Positions 1-5,843 of a stretch of DNA of 9,979 nucleotides are shown here, piece by piece. The position numbers and the translations under genes are program-made. The first letter of the stretch is position 1, and every line of letters begins with the position of its first letter. The notes under the pieces were generated by a model. That model ran no database searches. It was given only the letters and a program-made list of their open reading frames with translations, and was not told the DNA's origin. The stretch comes from Defluviitaleaceae bacterium (GTDB lineage Bacteria; Bacillota; Clostridia; Lachnospirales; WQUN01), in assembly GCA_009782245.1 (NCBI GenBank), contig WRKK01000287.1, positions 1-9,979 on the forward strand, written 5' to 3'.

Positions 1-879
1 CAAAAAACAATGCAAAAGCTAAAGGACGAGGAAGAATCCACCGAAGAACGCCAACAAGCGTTATTAGCGGAAATATCCGAGTTAGAAAAAGAGCGAGATG
101 CAATCGAATCGGACGCAGCAATGCTGAAAAAAGAGCACGCACTGGACGTTCAAGAGCAAACGATTGAAGCAATGGACAAATTTGCGAAAATCAAAATCCA
201 AAAATTGAACGAGATTGAGAAATATTTGGAGGACTATCGCAACGAAAAGTTGGCGCAAATCGCCCACGAAATGGAGCGGCAAGCGGTCGCCGAGCATAAA
301 AGTCTGGAAGACCTGCAAACGCTGAACAGGGATTACAATCGCCGCGCGGCAGAACTGGACGACCTCGCAATGACGCTGGAATCGGAGCGGAAAAGCCTTG
401 CGCTCAAAGAAAAACTGCTGAACCAAGAGCAAGCCGACCAAAAAAATATGCTGCAAAGCGAAATGGAGTTCAACACGAAAGAAATGACGTTGCTGCTCGA
501 GGCGAAAGACCAGCAAATTGAACTAATGCAGGGCAAACTGAAAATTTACACGGAAGAATTGACGGAATACAGAGAGCAAGAATCGGCGGCTGGCAAAAGC
601 AAGCAAGAGTTGCAGGAAGATATTGAGTATCTCCGCAAGCAGATTTCCACGCTGCAAACCGAGCTACAAAGCCGCCCAGCGGAATCGTATTTGGCAAGTC
701 TGCAAGAACAGCTGAAATCGCTGGAATCGCTGGAAAGCGAGAACCGAACATTGTCGTCAAAAGTGGTAACGCTGGAAAACGAGCGGCATAATCGGCAAAT
801 TGCGGTCAATGAGATAAGTCGGTTGACGGAGCAGAATGCAATTTTGGAAGAGCGAGTTAAGCAGCTGCAAGGGGCTTAA
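1..879 (+). CDS. Coiled-coil protein, 5' end outside window
   Basis: The reading frame is open from the first base of the window. The first ATG (position 10) has no Shine-Dalgarno in the few bases before it, so the gene probably begins upstream and only the last ~290 residues are seen. Almost the whole visible protein is heptad-patterned and rich in Glu, Lys, Gln and Leu, with very little Pro or Gly, which indicates a long alpha-helical coiled coil. There is no signal peptide, membrane segment or catalytic motif in view. The last ~25 residues (LTEQNAILEERVKQL) resemble the C-terminal coil of the proteases at 3200 and 4361 (LTKQNAVLTNRIKQL in the latter). That could be shared origin or simply coiled-coil convergence. 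The function is not recognised; any catalytic domain would lie upstream of the window. Confidence 0.8.
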   Translation, partial: QKTMQKLKDEEESTEERQQALLAEISELEKERDAIESDAAMLKKEHALDVQEQTIEAMDKFAKIKIQKLNEIEKYLEDYRNEKLAQIAHEMERQAVAEHKSLEDLQTLNRDYNRRAAELDDLAMTLESERKSLALKEKLLNQEQADQKNMLQSEMEFNTKEMTLLLEAKDQQIELMQGKLKIYTEELTEYREQESAAGKSKQELQEDIEYLRKQISTLQTELQSRPAESYLASLQEQLKSLESLESENRTLSSKVVTLENERHNRQIAVNEISRLTEQNAILEERVKQLQGA

Positions 880-889
880 ATTGGGGTTT

Positions 890-928
890 TAGGGCGTGTT
901 TTTGGGATACGCCCTATTGGTTTTGGGA
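890..928 (+). terminator. Possible intrinsic terminator after the coiled-coil gene
   Basis: An 8-bp inverted repeat, TAGGGCGT (890-897) and ACGCCCTA (909-916), encloses an 11-nt loop and is followed by a T-rich but G-interrupted tail (TTGGTTTT). It lies 11 nt past the stop of the upstream gene. The stem is GC-rich, but the U-tract is poor, so termination may be partial. Confidence 0.45.
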
Positions 929-937
929 TTTTTGGGG

Positions 938-991
938 TTTCTGGGATTTTTTGGCAGTTTGGGATTTCTGGGATTTTTGGGCAGTTTGGGA
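938..991 (+). repeat. 27-bp tandem repeat, two copies
   Basis: Two adjacent 27-bp units (938-964 and 965-991) differ at a single base. Each begins TTTCTGGGATTTTT and ends GGCAGTTTGGGA. They form the core of a G/T-rich stretch (about 881-1000) with GGG runs every 8-10 bases. This stretch is followed by an A/C-rich stretch, and the two can partly pair: GGGAAATTTTGGAATTTC near 987-1004 with GAAAATTCCAAAATTCC near 1050-1066. The whole 203-bp intergenic region thus holds low-complexity repeats and a potential long imperfect hairpin just before the fic gene. No clear promoter is seen in it. Confidence 0.7.
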
Positions 992-1082
992 AATTTTGGA
1001 ATTTCAAACTTCCGAAAACTTCGAAAGTTCTGAACATTCCGAAAATCCCGAAAATTCCAAAATTCCGAAAAGAGGGCAAACA

Positions 1083-1829
1083 ATGTTCAATAAATTTGGA
1101 TTAGAAACGGCGAATTACAGCCTAATAAAAGAGGTTGACAAAATCAAACCAACCGCCAAACAGGAAACGGACACGCTAATCAAGCAAAAGCAGGACGAAT
1201 TTTTCAAGGTGGAGCACGTTTACAACACAATCGCCATTGAGGGCAACACGCTAACTTACAGCGAAACCGCCCGTGTAATTTTGGATAACATTACCGTCAA
1301 GGAAAAGCCGCTCCGTTGCCACTTGGAGGCGGTCAATAGTGCGTTGGCGTTTGATTTTGTGCAAAAATTATCCGAAAGCCGCCAACCGCTTACGGAGCGG
1401 GAAATATTGGAAATTCACTCGATAGTGCTAAACGACAATTTGGAGCATCGTGGAAAATATCGTCAAGTGCCTGTGTGGATTTCTGGTAGCAGCGTCCAAT
1501 TAGCCGCACCGCTGGAGATTCCCGCACGGATTGCGGAATTGCTGGAAATGTACCACGAAAGCACGGAGCATATTCTTGTGAAAATAGCGGAATTTCACGT
1601 GTTTTTTGAGCAGATTCACCCATTTATTGGTGGAAACGGCAGAACTGGGCGGTTTATCTTGAATTTGGAACTGCTCAGGGCGGGATATTTACCGATTAAC
1701 ATAAAATTTGCCGATAGAGATTTGTATATGGAATCGTTGCAAACGGCACAATTAACGGGCGATACGAATGGTTTTATTGGGCTGTTTTTGCGGGAATTGC
1801 TCGGTTCTTACAAAAAATTTGCACATTAA
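1083..1829 (+). CDS. Class II Fic-domain protein (probable AMP transferase)
   Basis: The 248-aa protein carries the Fic active-site motif HPFIGGNGRTGR at residues 179-190. His179 is the expected catalytic base, and the Gly/Asn/Arg residues form the ATP-phosphate loop. An inhibitory-helix motif TIAIEGN at residues 49-55, with Glu53 as the inhibitory glutamate, lies N-terminal to the Fic core, which defines a class II (self-inhibited) enzyme. Fic enzymes of this type usually transfer AMP from ATP to a hydroxyl side chain of a target protein; the target cannot be told from sequence. The start at 1083 is chosen because AGAGGG lies about 6 nt upstream. The longer in-frame opening back to 951 would translate the low-complexity Trp/Phe/Ser-rich leader and is unlikely. 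No separate antitoxin gene is present, consistent with the inhibitor being built in. The gene is probably cytoplasmic. Confidence 0.92.
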   Translation: MFNKFGLETANYSLIKEVDKIKPTAKQETDTLIKQKQDEFFKVEHVYNTIAIEGNTLTYSETARVILDNITVKEKPLRCHLEAVNSALAFDFVQKLSESRQPLTEREILEIHSIVLNDNLEHRGKYRQVPVWISGSSVQLAAPLEIPARIAELLEMYHESTEHILVKIAEFHVFFEQIHPFIGGNGRTGRFILNLELLRAGYLPINIKFADRDLYMESLQTAQLTGDTNGFIGLFLRELLGSYKKFAH

Positions 1830-1846
1830 AATTTTTGTGGTATAAT
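1819..1846 (+). promoter_or_regulatory. Sigma-A-type promoter with extended -10
   Basis: TTGCAC (1819-1824) and a perfect TATAAT (1841-1846) are separated by 16 bp, with TGG immediately before the -10 giving the extended TGn element. The -35 overlaps the last codons of the fic gene. It should drive the gene at 1911, which has an AAAGGGTGA ribosome binding site, so that gene can be expressed independently of fic. Confidence 0.75.
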
Positions 1847-1910
1847 AAGTTGTAAGAATTTGGGCAAAAATGAAAAGTAAGGCGAAAATAAAGGTAGAAA
1901 GGGTGATTTT

Positions 1911-2792
1911 ATGAGGATTCCAACGGCAAGGCTATTTGAAAATGCGAACAATCCGCTTATAAGCCAAAACAACCCGCTTACGCCGAACGTCAACCGCCGC
2001 ACAAACCGCAATTCTATACGAGACAGCATAATTCAAAGCCGCATAAACGAACAGCAAACTGAGCAGAAAATCCGCGAAAGGGAAGATGAGCGAATTGCCG
2101 AAATTAACGACAGAATAAACGGCTTGCGAAACCGCTTGCTAGGCGAAGAAGATGTCAACCGCAAGGAGGCCTTGCGAAATAATATAGGCTCATTAGAGGG
2201 TCAAATCAATGAAATAAGAAACGCCCGTGCAAAACGGGAAGAACTTCAGGCGGAGCGTGAATTGGAACGCCAGCAAATGTTAATTGAAGAAATGACCAGA
2301 GCGGCGGAAATCCCAGAACAGCAGGAAGAAGAGCCAAAAGACGAAGAAGAGGCGGAAGAAATGCGGCAACGCAACACCGTTAGAAGTTTAACGATAATTT
2401 CGTCCGCAATGGATAGGGTTTCCACGTTAAGGCAAAGTTTGACCCGCCAACAGTCGGAAGCGGGGCAGCTAAGCCGTGCAATGTCTAGCGAAAACAGTAA
2501 TTACACAAAAATCGGCTATATTTACCGTGCGCAGGGTCTTAGCGAGATAATTCCATCGGAGCAAGCGGGTTTTGGCGGCACAGATTTCCGCAACCAACAG
2601 CTTGAAAGGCTAAACCAAGGGACTTCCCGTACAAATGTGGCTATACAGTCCGCAATAAGCACAATTTACCGTGAAAGCCAGCAAACACAGGAAAGTCAGC
2701 TTGCGGCAAACAGACAAGAAGAGCAAGAGGAACAAAATAGAGAAGATAACGAAAACAGCCAAAATCAATACTTTGAAGATTATCAAGTTTGA
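1911..2792 (+). CDS. Unrecognised charged coiled-coil protein
   Basis: This 293-aa protein was not recognised. The N-terminus (residues 1-40) is Asn/Pro/Arg-rich. Residues ~40-130 are a highly charged helical segment rich in Arg, Glu and Gln, probably coiled coil. Residues 136-151 are a run of Glu/Asp/Gln. Residues ~155-255 are less charged, with Ser/Thr/Gln-rich helices. The tail (255-293) is mostly Gln, Glu and Asn and ends FEDYQV. There is no signal peptide, membrane segment, Cys cluster or enzymatic motif. The ATG at 1911 follows AGAAAGGGTGA at suitable spacing. The gene has its own promoter (1819-1846) and terminator (2841-2887), so it looks monocistronic. A structural, scaffold or secreted-substrate role would fit the composition but is only a guess. 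Confidence 0.75.
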   Translation: MRIPTARLFENANNPLISQNNPLTPNVNRRTNRNSIRDSIIQSRINEQQTEQKIREREDERIAEINDRINGLRNRLLGEEDVNRKEALRNNIGSLEGQINEIRNARAKREELQAERELERQQMLIEEMTRAAEIPEQQEEEPKDEEEAEEMRQRNTVRSLTIISSAMDRVSTLRQSLTRQQSEAGQLSRAMSSENSNYTKIGYIYRAQGLSEIIPSEQAGFGGTDFRNQQLERLNQGTSRTNVAIQSAISTIYRESQQTQESQLAANRQEEQEEQNREDNENSQNQYFEDYQV

Positions 2793-2827
2793 AATAGTTT
2801 GAAATAGCTTGAAACAATTTGAAATAG
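2788..2827 (+). repeat. 10-bp tandem repeat, four units
   Basis: Four consecutive 10-bp units begin at the stop codon of the preceding gene: TTTGAAATAG, TTTGAAATAG, CTTGAAACAA, TTTGAAATAG. Units 1, 2 and 4 are identical and unit 3 differs at three bases. Because the period is near one helical turn it could in principle be a protein-binding array, but it lies between a stop codon and a terminator and may be a simple slippage product. Confidence 0.8.
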
Positions 2828-2840
2828 ACAGTTAGGCTTT

Positions 2841-2887
2841 AGCCGCATGGGTTTTGTGCAACTATGGCAGATTTATGCGGCTTTTTT
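2841..2887 (+). terminator. Intrinsic terminator
   Basis: AGCCGCAT (2841-2848) pairs perfectly with ATGCGGCT (2875-2882) across a ~26-nt loop and runs directly into TTTTTT. It closes the transcription unit of the 1911-2792 gene and separates it from array A. Confidence 0.8.
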
Positions 2888-2892
2888 GGGTG

Positions 2893-2921
2893 TTGAAATT
2901 CCCCAAAAGAGGTGCTATAAT
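2893..2921 (+). promoter_or_regulatory. Array A promoter, extended -10
   Basis: TTGAAA (2893-2898), a 17-bp spacer and a perfect TATAAT (2916-2921) preceded by TGC make a strong sigma-A promoter immediately after the upstream terminator. It should drive the whole partner/protease array to the terminator at 4926-4969. No other convincing promoter is seen inside the array. Confidence 0.8.
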
Positions 2922-2973
2922 TAAAATATCAAGCGGCGATAACTTCCCGCCAAAACAAAAAGGAGATGTAACT

Positions 2974-3234
2974 ATGACTAAAACAGCTGAAAGAATTAAG
3001 TTTGCCGATTTATATGACCAATTCCCCAAAAAATGGGTGGTAATAACAAACGCCGACATTGTCAACGGCAAAATTGAAACTTGCGGATTTCACGCCGCTT
3101 ACGATACCGAAGACGAGGGATATGATGGTATTGATGTAGCCTTTGCAGACGGCTTTCGTTCCGTTGGTCTGTATTGGATGATAAAGGAGGAAGACCAACT
3201 TGAAACTACTATTATCGCTACCCCTTTCGTATAA
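2974..3234 (+). CDS. Array A partner protein, copy A1
   Basis: An 86-aa acidic protein of unknown function and the first of three near-repeats (others at 3808 and 4135). The ATG at 2974 follows AAAAAGGAGATG with good spacing. Upstream in-frame codons back to 2854 lie in the terminator and promoter and are not used. The first ~25 residues (KTAERIKFADLYDQFPKKWV) are almost identical in all copies, while the middle and C-terminal half vary. Visible pattern: a short amphipathic start, a WVV-TN beta-like strand, an acidic YDTEDEG segment and a hydrophobic C-terminus (TTIIATPFV). No signal peptide, membrane segment or enzymatic motif. The last 35 nt overlap the start of the protease gene, and the protease Shine-Dalgarno lies within its own codons, so translation is probably coupled. 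It is likely a protease partner (inhibitor, chaperone, adaptor or substrate), by context only. Confidence 0.85.
   Translation: MTKTAERIKFADLYDQFPKKWVVITNADIVNGKIETCGFHAAYDTEDEGYDGIDVAFADGFRSVGLYWMIKEEDQLETTIIATPFV
3184..3202 (+). promoter_or_regulatory. Shine-Dalgarno deciding a TTG start
   Basis: AAAGGAGG (3183-3190) lies 9 nt before the TTG at 3200 and is read in another frame as codons of the partner gene. The identical arrangement occurs at 4344-4363. At the degenerate locus 4034 the element has become AAGGGGG, matching the loss of the protease downstream. Confidence 0.8.
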
Positions 3235-3736
3235 GCAAACCATAAAAGCAGATTGTTTTTTATATCCAATCAATCCCCAAAATAAGCCTTGGAAAGATTT
3301 GGATTATTTTTCGTTGAATCTTCTTATCGATACAGGAGCATCGCAAACGGCTATAACAAGGCGTGTGTTGCTTAAAATGGGATATTCCGCTTTCAAAAAA
3401 GGTGCAACAAAAAAGATAACTGCCCCGCCTGCCGGACGGGCAGGAACAGGTTTTGCTGAATTTGAAACAACCAACATAGCGAGATTGTCCATTGCAAGGG
3501 AATACGCATTTACAAACCTTGAAGTGGAAGTTTTGGATTGGAAAGATACCGCATTGCACGGTGTAGTTGGCATGGATATTTTGTCGCAATTTTACATATA
3601 TTCCGACAAAAAAACCTTGACAATACAAACGCAACCATTCCAATTCAACGCCAGCGAAGTAGCCGAAAAAGACCAAAAAATAGCCGAGTTAACCGAACGC
3701 ATAAAACACCTAGAAAATGCACAAAAATCTAACTAA
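3200..3736 (+). CDS. Retropepsin-like aspartic protease, array A copy 1
   Basis: The 178-aa protein has the catalytic signature LLIDTGASQT (Asp44-Thr45-Gly46) and the second conserved fold motif GVVGMDIL at residues 121-128. This is the pattern of single-domain, clan AA, dimeric retropepsin-like peptidases; catalysis would need a homodimer supplying two Asp44. Residues 151-175 form a short coiled coil that may support dimerisation or partner binding. The start is TTG at 3200, decided by a perfect AGGAGG 9 nt upstream inside the partner gene; the two genes overlap by 35 nt. Compared with the copy at 4361, this one carries a 7-residue in-frame insert (PPAGRAG, residues 76-82) encoded by a small palindrome, and lacks one heptad of the C-terminal coil. 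There is no signal peptide or membrane segment, so it is probably cytoplasmic. The substrate is unknown. Confidence 0.9.
   Translation: MKLLLSLPLSYKQTIKADCFLYPINPQNKPWKDLDYFSLNLLIDTGASQTAITRRVLLKMGYSAFKKGATKKITAPPAGRAGTGFAEFETTNIARLSIAREYAFTNLEVEVLDWKDTALHGVVGMDILSQFYIYSDKKTLTIQTQPFQFNASEVAEKDQKIAELTERIKHLENAQKSN
3425..3445 (+). repeat. 21-bp in-frame palindromic insertion in the protease gene
   Basis: Alignment with the 4361 copy shows exactly 21 extra bases here, coding for PPAGRAG. The core CCTGCC-GGACG-GGCAGG (3428-3444) is a 6-bp GC hairpin with a 5-nt loop, far more GC-rich than its surroundings. It sits between the catalytic DTG and the GMD motif, in a segment likely to be a loop or flap. 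It looks like a short mobile palindrome that kept the frame. Confidence 0.75.
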
Positions 3737-3807
3737 ATCATTATTTATTGCAAACTGCAAACATTAAATGGCGTGAATTTCCGCCAAAATCAAAAGGAGA
3801 TGTAACT

Positions 3808-4068
3808 ATGACTAAAACAGCTGAAAGAATTAAATTTGCCGATTTATATGATCAATTTCCCAAAAAATGGGTGGTAACAACAAACTCAATCATAATCAAC
3901 GGAGCAATCGACACTTGCGAACTGCACGCTGTATACGACACCGAAGAAGAGGCACTCGATGGCATTGATTTAGCCTTTGCAGATGGTTTTTTGCGAGTTG
4001 GAATAGATTGGATGGTAAAGGGGGAAGATTTAATTGAGCCTACTATTATCGCTACCCCTCTCGTATAA
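3808..4068 (+). CDS. Array A partner protein, copy A2 (without intact protease)
   Basis: Second 86-aa copy of the array A partner. The ATG at 3808 follows CAAAAGGAGATG. The N-terminal ~27 residues match A1 (TKTAERIKFADLYDQFPKKW); the centre differs most among the three copies (SIIINGAIDTCELHAVYDTEEEALDG in two short blocks). The C-terminus again ends in TTIIATP-type residues (PTIIATPLV). Its 3' end overlaps by 35 nt a remnant of a protease gene that stops after 32 codons, so this partner has lost its protease. It may still act on the neighbouring proteases, or be decaying. The protease ribosome site in its codons is weakened (AAGGGGG). The function is not recognised. Confidence 0.85.
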   Translation: MTKTAERIKFADLYDQFPKKWVVTTNSIIINGAIDTCELHAVYDTEEEALDGIDLAFADGFLRVGIDWMVKGEDLIEPTIIATPLV

Positions 4069-4132
4069 GCAAACTGCTAAACTAAGGTGTGGTTTTTACT
4101 TTATAAACCCACATAATAAAAAGGAGATGTAA
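4034..4132 (+). pseudogene. Truncated remnant of an array A protease gene
   Basis: A TTG start at the same overlap position as in the intact pairs opens a 32-codon frame whose first 29 residues follow the protease N-terminus: LLLSLPLSYKQT, then a Cys-x-Phe/Tyr stretch and INPHNK. Homology stops where intact copies continue PWKD, before the catalytic DTG. The frame then runs into the AAAAAGGAGATGTAA leader of the next partner gene, which supplies the stop codon. This is the footprint of an internal deletion that joined a protease 5' end to the leader of the following unit. No protease activity is possible. Confidence 0.8.
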
Positions 4133-4134
4133 CT

Positions 4135-4395
4135 ATGATTAAAACAGCCGAAAGAATTAAATTTGCCGATTTATATGACCAGTTTCCAAAAAAATGGGTA
4201 GTAACAACAAACGCCGATATTGTCAACGGTAAAATTGACACTTGCGAGTTTCACGCCGCCTATGATACAGAAGACGAGGGTTATGACGGCATGGATATAG
4301 CTTTTGCAGAGGGTTTTCATTGCGTTGGCTTGGATTGGATGATAAAGGAGGAAGACCAGCTTGAAACTACTATTATCGCTACCCCTTTCGTATAA
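4135..4395 (+). CDS. Array A partner protein, copy A3
   Basis: Third 86-aa copy of the array A partner, closer to A1 than to A2 (shared NADIVNGKI, YDTEDEGYDG and WMIKEEDQLETT segments). The ATG at 4135 follows AAAAAGGAGATG and comes 2 nt after the stop of the protease remnant. The last 35 nt overlap the second intact protease gene, with the same embedded AAAGGAGG. It has no recognisable domain, signal peptide or membrane segment and is acidic overall. As with A1, a role as protease partner is inferred from conserved overlap and repetition, not from any known motif. Confidence 0.87.
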   Translation: MIKTAERIKFADLYDQFPKKWVVTTNADIVNGKIDTCEFHAAYDTEDEGYDGMDIAFAEGFHCVGLDWMIKEEDQLETTIIATPFV

Positions 4396-4897
4396 AGAAA
4401 CCACCAAAGTTAGATGTTTTTTATATCCAAAAAATCCCCCAAATAAGCCTTGGAAAGATGTTGAATATATTCCGTTAAATCTGCTTATTGATACGGGAGC
4501 ATCGCAAACGGCTATAACAAGGCGTATGTTGCTTAAAATGGGATATTCCGCTTTCAAAAAAGGTGCAACAAAAAAGATAACTGCGACGGGTTTTGCCGAA
4601 TTTGAAACAACCAACATAGCGAGATTATCCATTGCTAGGGAATATGCGTTCACAAACCTGGAAGTGGAAGTTTTAGACTGGAAAAACACCGCTCTCCACG
4701 GCGTAGTTGGCATGGATATTTTATCGCAATTTTACATATATTCCGATAAAAAAACCTTGACAATACAAACACAGCCATTCCAATTTAACGCCAGCGAGAT
4801 AGCCGAAAAAGACCAAAAAATAGCCGACTTAACCAAACAAAATGCCGTTTTAACCAACCGCATAAAACAGCTAGAAACCGCCCAAAAATCTAACTAA
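4361..4897 (+). CDS. Retropepsin-like aspartic protease, array A copy 2
   Basis: A 178-aa paralogue of the protease at 3200. The catalytic motif LLIDTGASQT places Asp44 at the same position, and the second motif GVVGMDIL is at residues 114-121. It lacks the palindrome-coded PPAGRAG insert, reading KKITATGFAEF instead, and so probably represents the ancestral form. Its C-terminal coiled coil (about 144-175) has one additional heptad (KQNAVLT), which coincidentally restores the same total length. The start is TTG at 4361 with AAAGGAGG 9 nt upstream inside the partner gene, and the overlap is 35 nt. It is the last gene of array A and is followed by a strong terminator. Dimeric aspartic peptidase chemistry is expected; substrate unknown. 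Confidence 0.9.
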   Translation: MKLLLSLPLSYKETTKVRCFLYPKNPPNKPWKDVEYIPLNLLIDTGASQTAITRRMLLKMGYSAFKKGATKKITATGFAEFETTNIARLSIAREYAFTNLEVEVLDWKNTALHGVVGMDILSQFYIYSDKKTLTIQTQPFQFNASEIAEKDQKIADLTKQNAVLTNRIKQLETAQKSN

Positions 4898-4925
4898 CTA
4901 TCCGTAGCTTAAACGATTTATAGCG

Positions 4926-4969
4926 AACGGGCGACCGAGGACGGCATATCCTAGCCGCCCGCCCGTTTT
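4926..4969 (+). terminator. Intrinsic terminator ending array A
   Basis: AACGGGCG (4926-4933) pairs with CGCCCGTT (4960-4967), followed by TTTTG. An inner CGGC/GCCG pair (4942-4945 with 4954-4957) can stack in the loop. It lies between converging transcription units; the T-tract serves the plus strand. Confidence 0.8.
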
Positions 4970-4976
4970 GATATTT

Positions 4977-5843
4977 CTACTGCGGAATATTCCCGCCAAA
5001 AGGAGATTGAAACACTCTGACTGGAAACGCAACTGGAAACGTTGGCAAATCCGCCTCTGTTAGGCTGAAAGTAGAGGTTGTCCAAGTTGCACCGTTGTAA
5101 CCTTGTACGGTTGCTGTAATAGTGGCGTTTGCGTTATGCGGATTGTTTAGGATAGTTAAAAGTCCAGTTAAAAGCCCATTGTTGGCGGCTGTGGCTTGCA
5201 AGCCCGTTGTAGTGCTTAATGTTGCAGTAATATCCACCGCAACATCACTAAAAGAAACGCTTGTAACCCACCAAATTACGCCGTTTTTGTGGGCAAGTGC
5301 CGTGGTTTGTGTGTTGTAAAAATTTTCAATTTCATGGTTATCCCAAACAGCCATATAAACAGGTTCGCCCGTCAAAACGGCGTTTTGCAACACTTCAGCA
5401 ATTTGTGTTTCATGGGCGGCTAAATTTCTGCTTTCGCCGTTGCCGAGAATGTGGCTTAAAGCGGCGGCGGCATCAATGCTAAAGGGCGTTCCGTTGTTTT
5501 GCCGTGGGTTTGGGATTGGAATAAAGTTGATTGGCGGCTCACTAGGCTGTGTTGTTGGTTCGTAAACCCATTTCCATGGTACTGCTTGCCTATCGTTTTC
5601 GGTTGGCGGATAATTGTTATTCCAAATAGTCATATAAATGGGTTCGCCGTCTTCCGCCGCTTGCAATAGATGCAATATTATCGGGATTATCGGGTCGTTC
5701 GGCGAAATGTCTCTTGATAGTAGATATTTTGCGTAGGCTCTGGGGTTTATGCGGATTAGTTCGCTAGTGCTTGCCTGGGCGGTGGTCGCTATGGTTAGCA
5801 TGAAAACCGCTGTTAATGCCGTTAAAATCAGCTTTTTGTACAT
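4977..5843 (-). CDS. Secreted protein with a duplicated domain
   Basis: A 288-aa exported protein of unknown function. Residues 1-24 are a classical signal peptide: MYKK, a hydrophobic core, and TTAQA followed by STSE as a likely signal peptidase I site. The mature part contains an internal repeat: LLQAAEDGEPIYMTIWNNN (near residue 60) and VLQNAVLTGEPVYMAVWDN (near 155), each followed some 20 residues later by a Trp-rich strand (WKWVYEP and VIWWVTS). The C-terminal ~90 residues are Thr/Ala/Asn-rich beta-type sequence. The repeat is visible in the DNA as well. The ATG at 5843 is preferred over the one at 5852 because AAGGA ends 9 nt before it but abuts the other. It overlaps the upstream small membrane protein gene by ~80 nt, so the two are probably co-transcribed and co-translated. 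No enzymatic motif is seen. Confidence 0.8.
   Translation of the reverse strand: MYKKLILTALTAVFMLTIATTAQASTSELIRINPRAYAKYLLSRDISPNDPIIPIILHLLQAAEDGEPIYMTIWNNNYPPTENDRQAVPWKWVYEPTTQPSEPPINFIPIPNPRQNNGTPFSIDAAAALSHILGNGESRNLAAHETQIAEVLQNAVLTGEPVYMAVWDNHEIENFYNTQTTALAHKNGVIWWVTSVSFSDVAVDITATLSTTTGLQATAANNGLLTGLLTILNNPHNANATITATVQGYNGATWTTSTFSLTEADLPTFPVAFPVRVFQSPFGGNIPQ

Noticed and set aside
82..516. Long open frame on the minus strand inside the first gene (144 aa), and similar ones at 3260-3676 and 4171-4713
   Set aside because: They are complements of coiled-coil or protease genes, give Phe/Cys/Leu-biased proteins without ribosome sites, and the 4171-4713 one runs across the partner/protease overlap.
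951..1082. N-terminal extension of the Fic protein rich in Trp, Phe and Ser
   Set aside because: It translates the low-complexity leader, has no ribosome site at its start, and the ATG at 1083 has AGAGGG at proper distance and begins the homologous part.
2788..2827. CRISPR-like or other functional array of 10-bp repeats
   Set aside because: Units are adjacent without spacers, only four in number, and no cas-like gene is present; kept only as a simple tandem repeat.
2933..2951. Conserved GGCG...CGCC mini-hairpin before the A1 and A2 partner genes (also 3770-3785)
   Set aside because: The stem is only 4 bp, the A3 copy lacks it, and conservation is explained by recent duplication of the leader.
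2974..4897. Array A as part of a retrotransposon or endogenous retrovirus-like element because of the retropepsin fold
   Set aside because: There is no reverse transcriptase, integrase, RNase H or terminal repeat anywhere in the window; bacterial retropepsin-like proteases are known as ordinary host genes.
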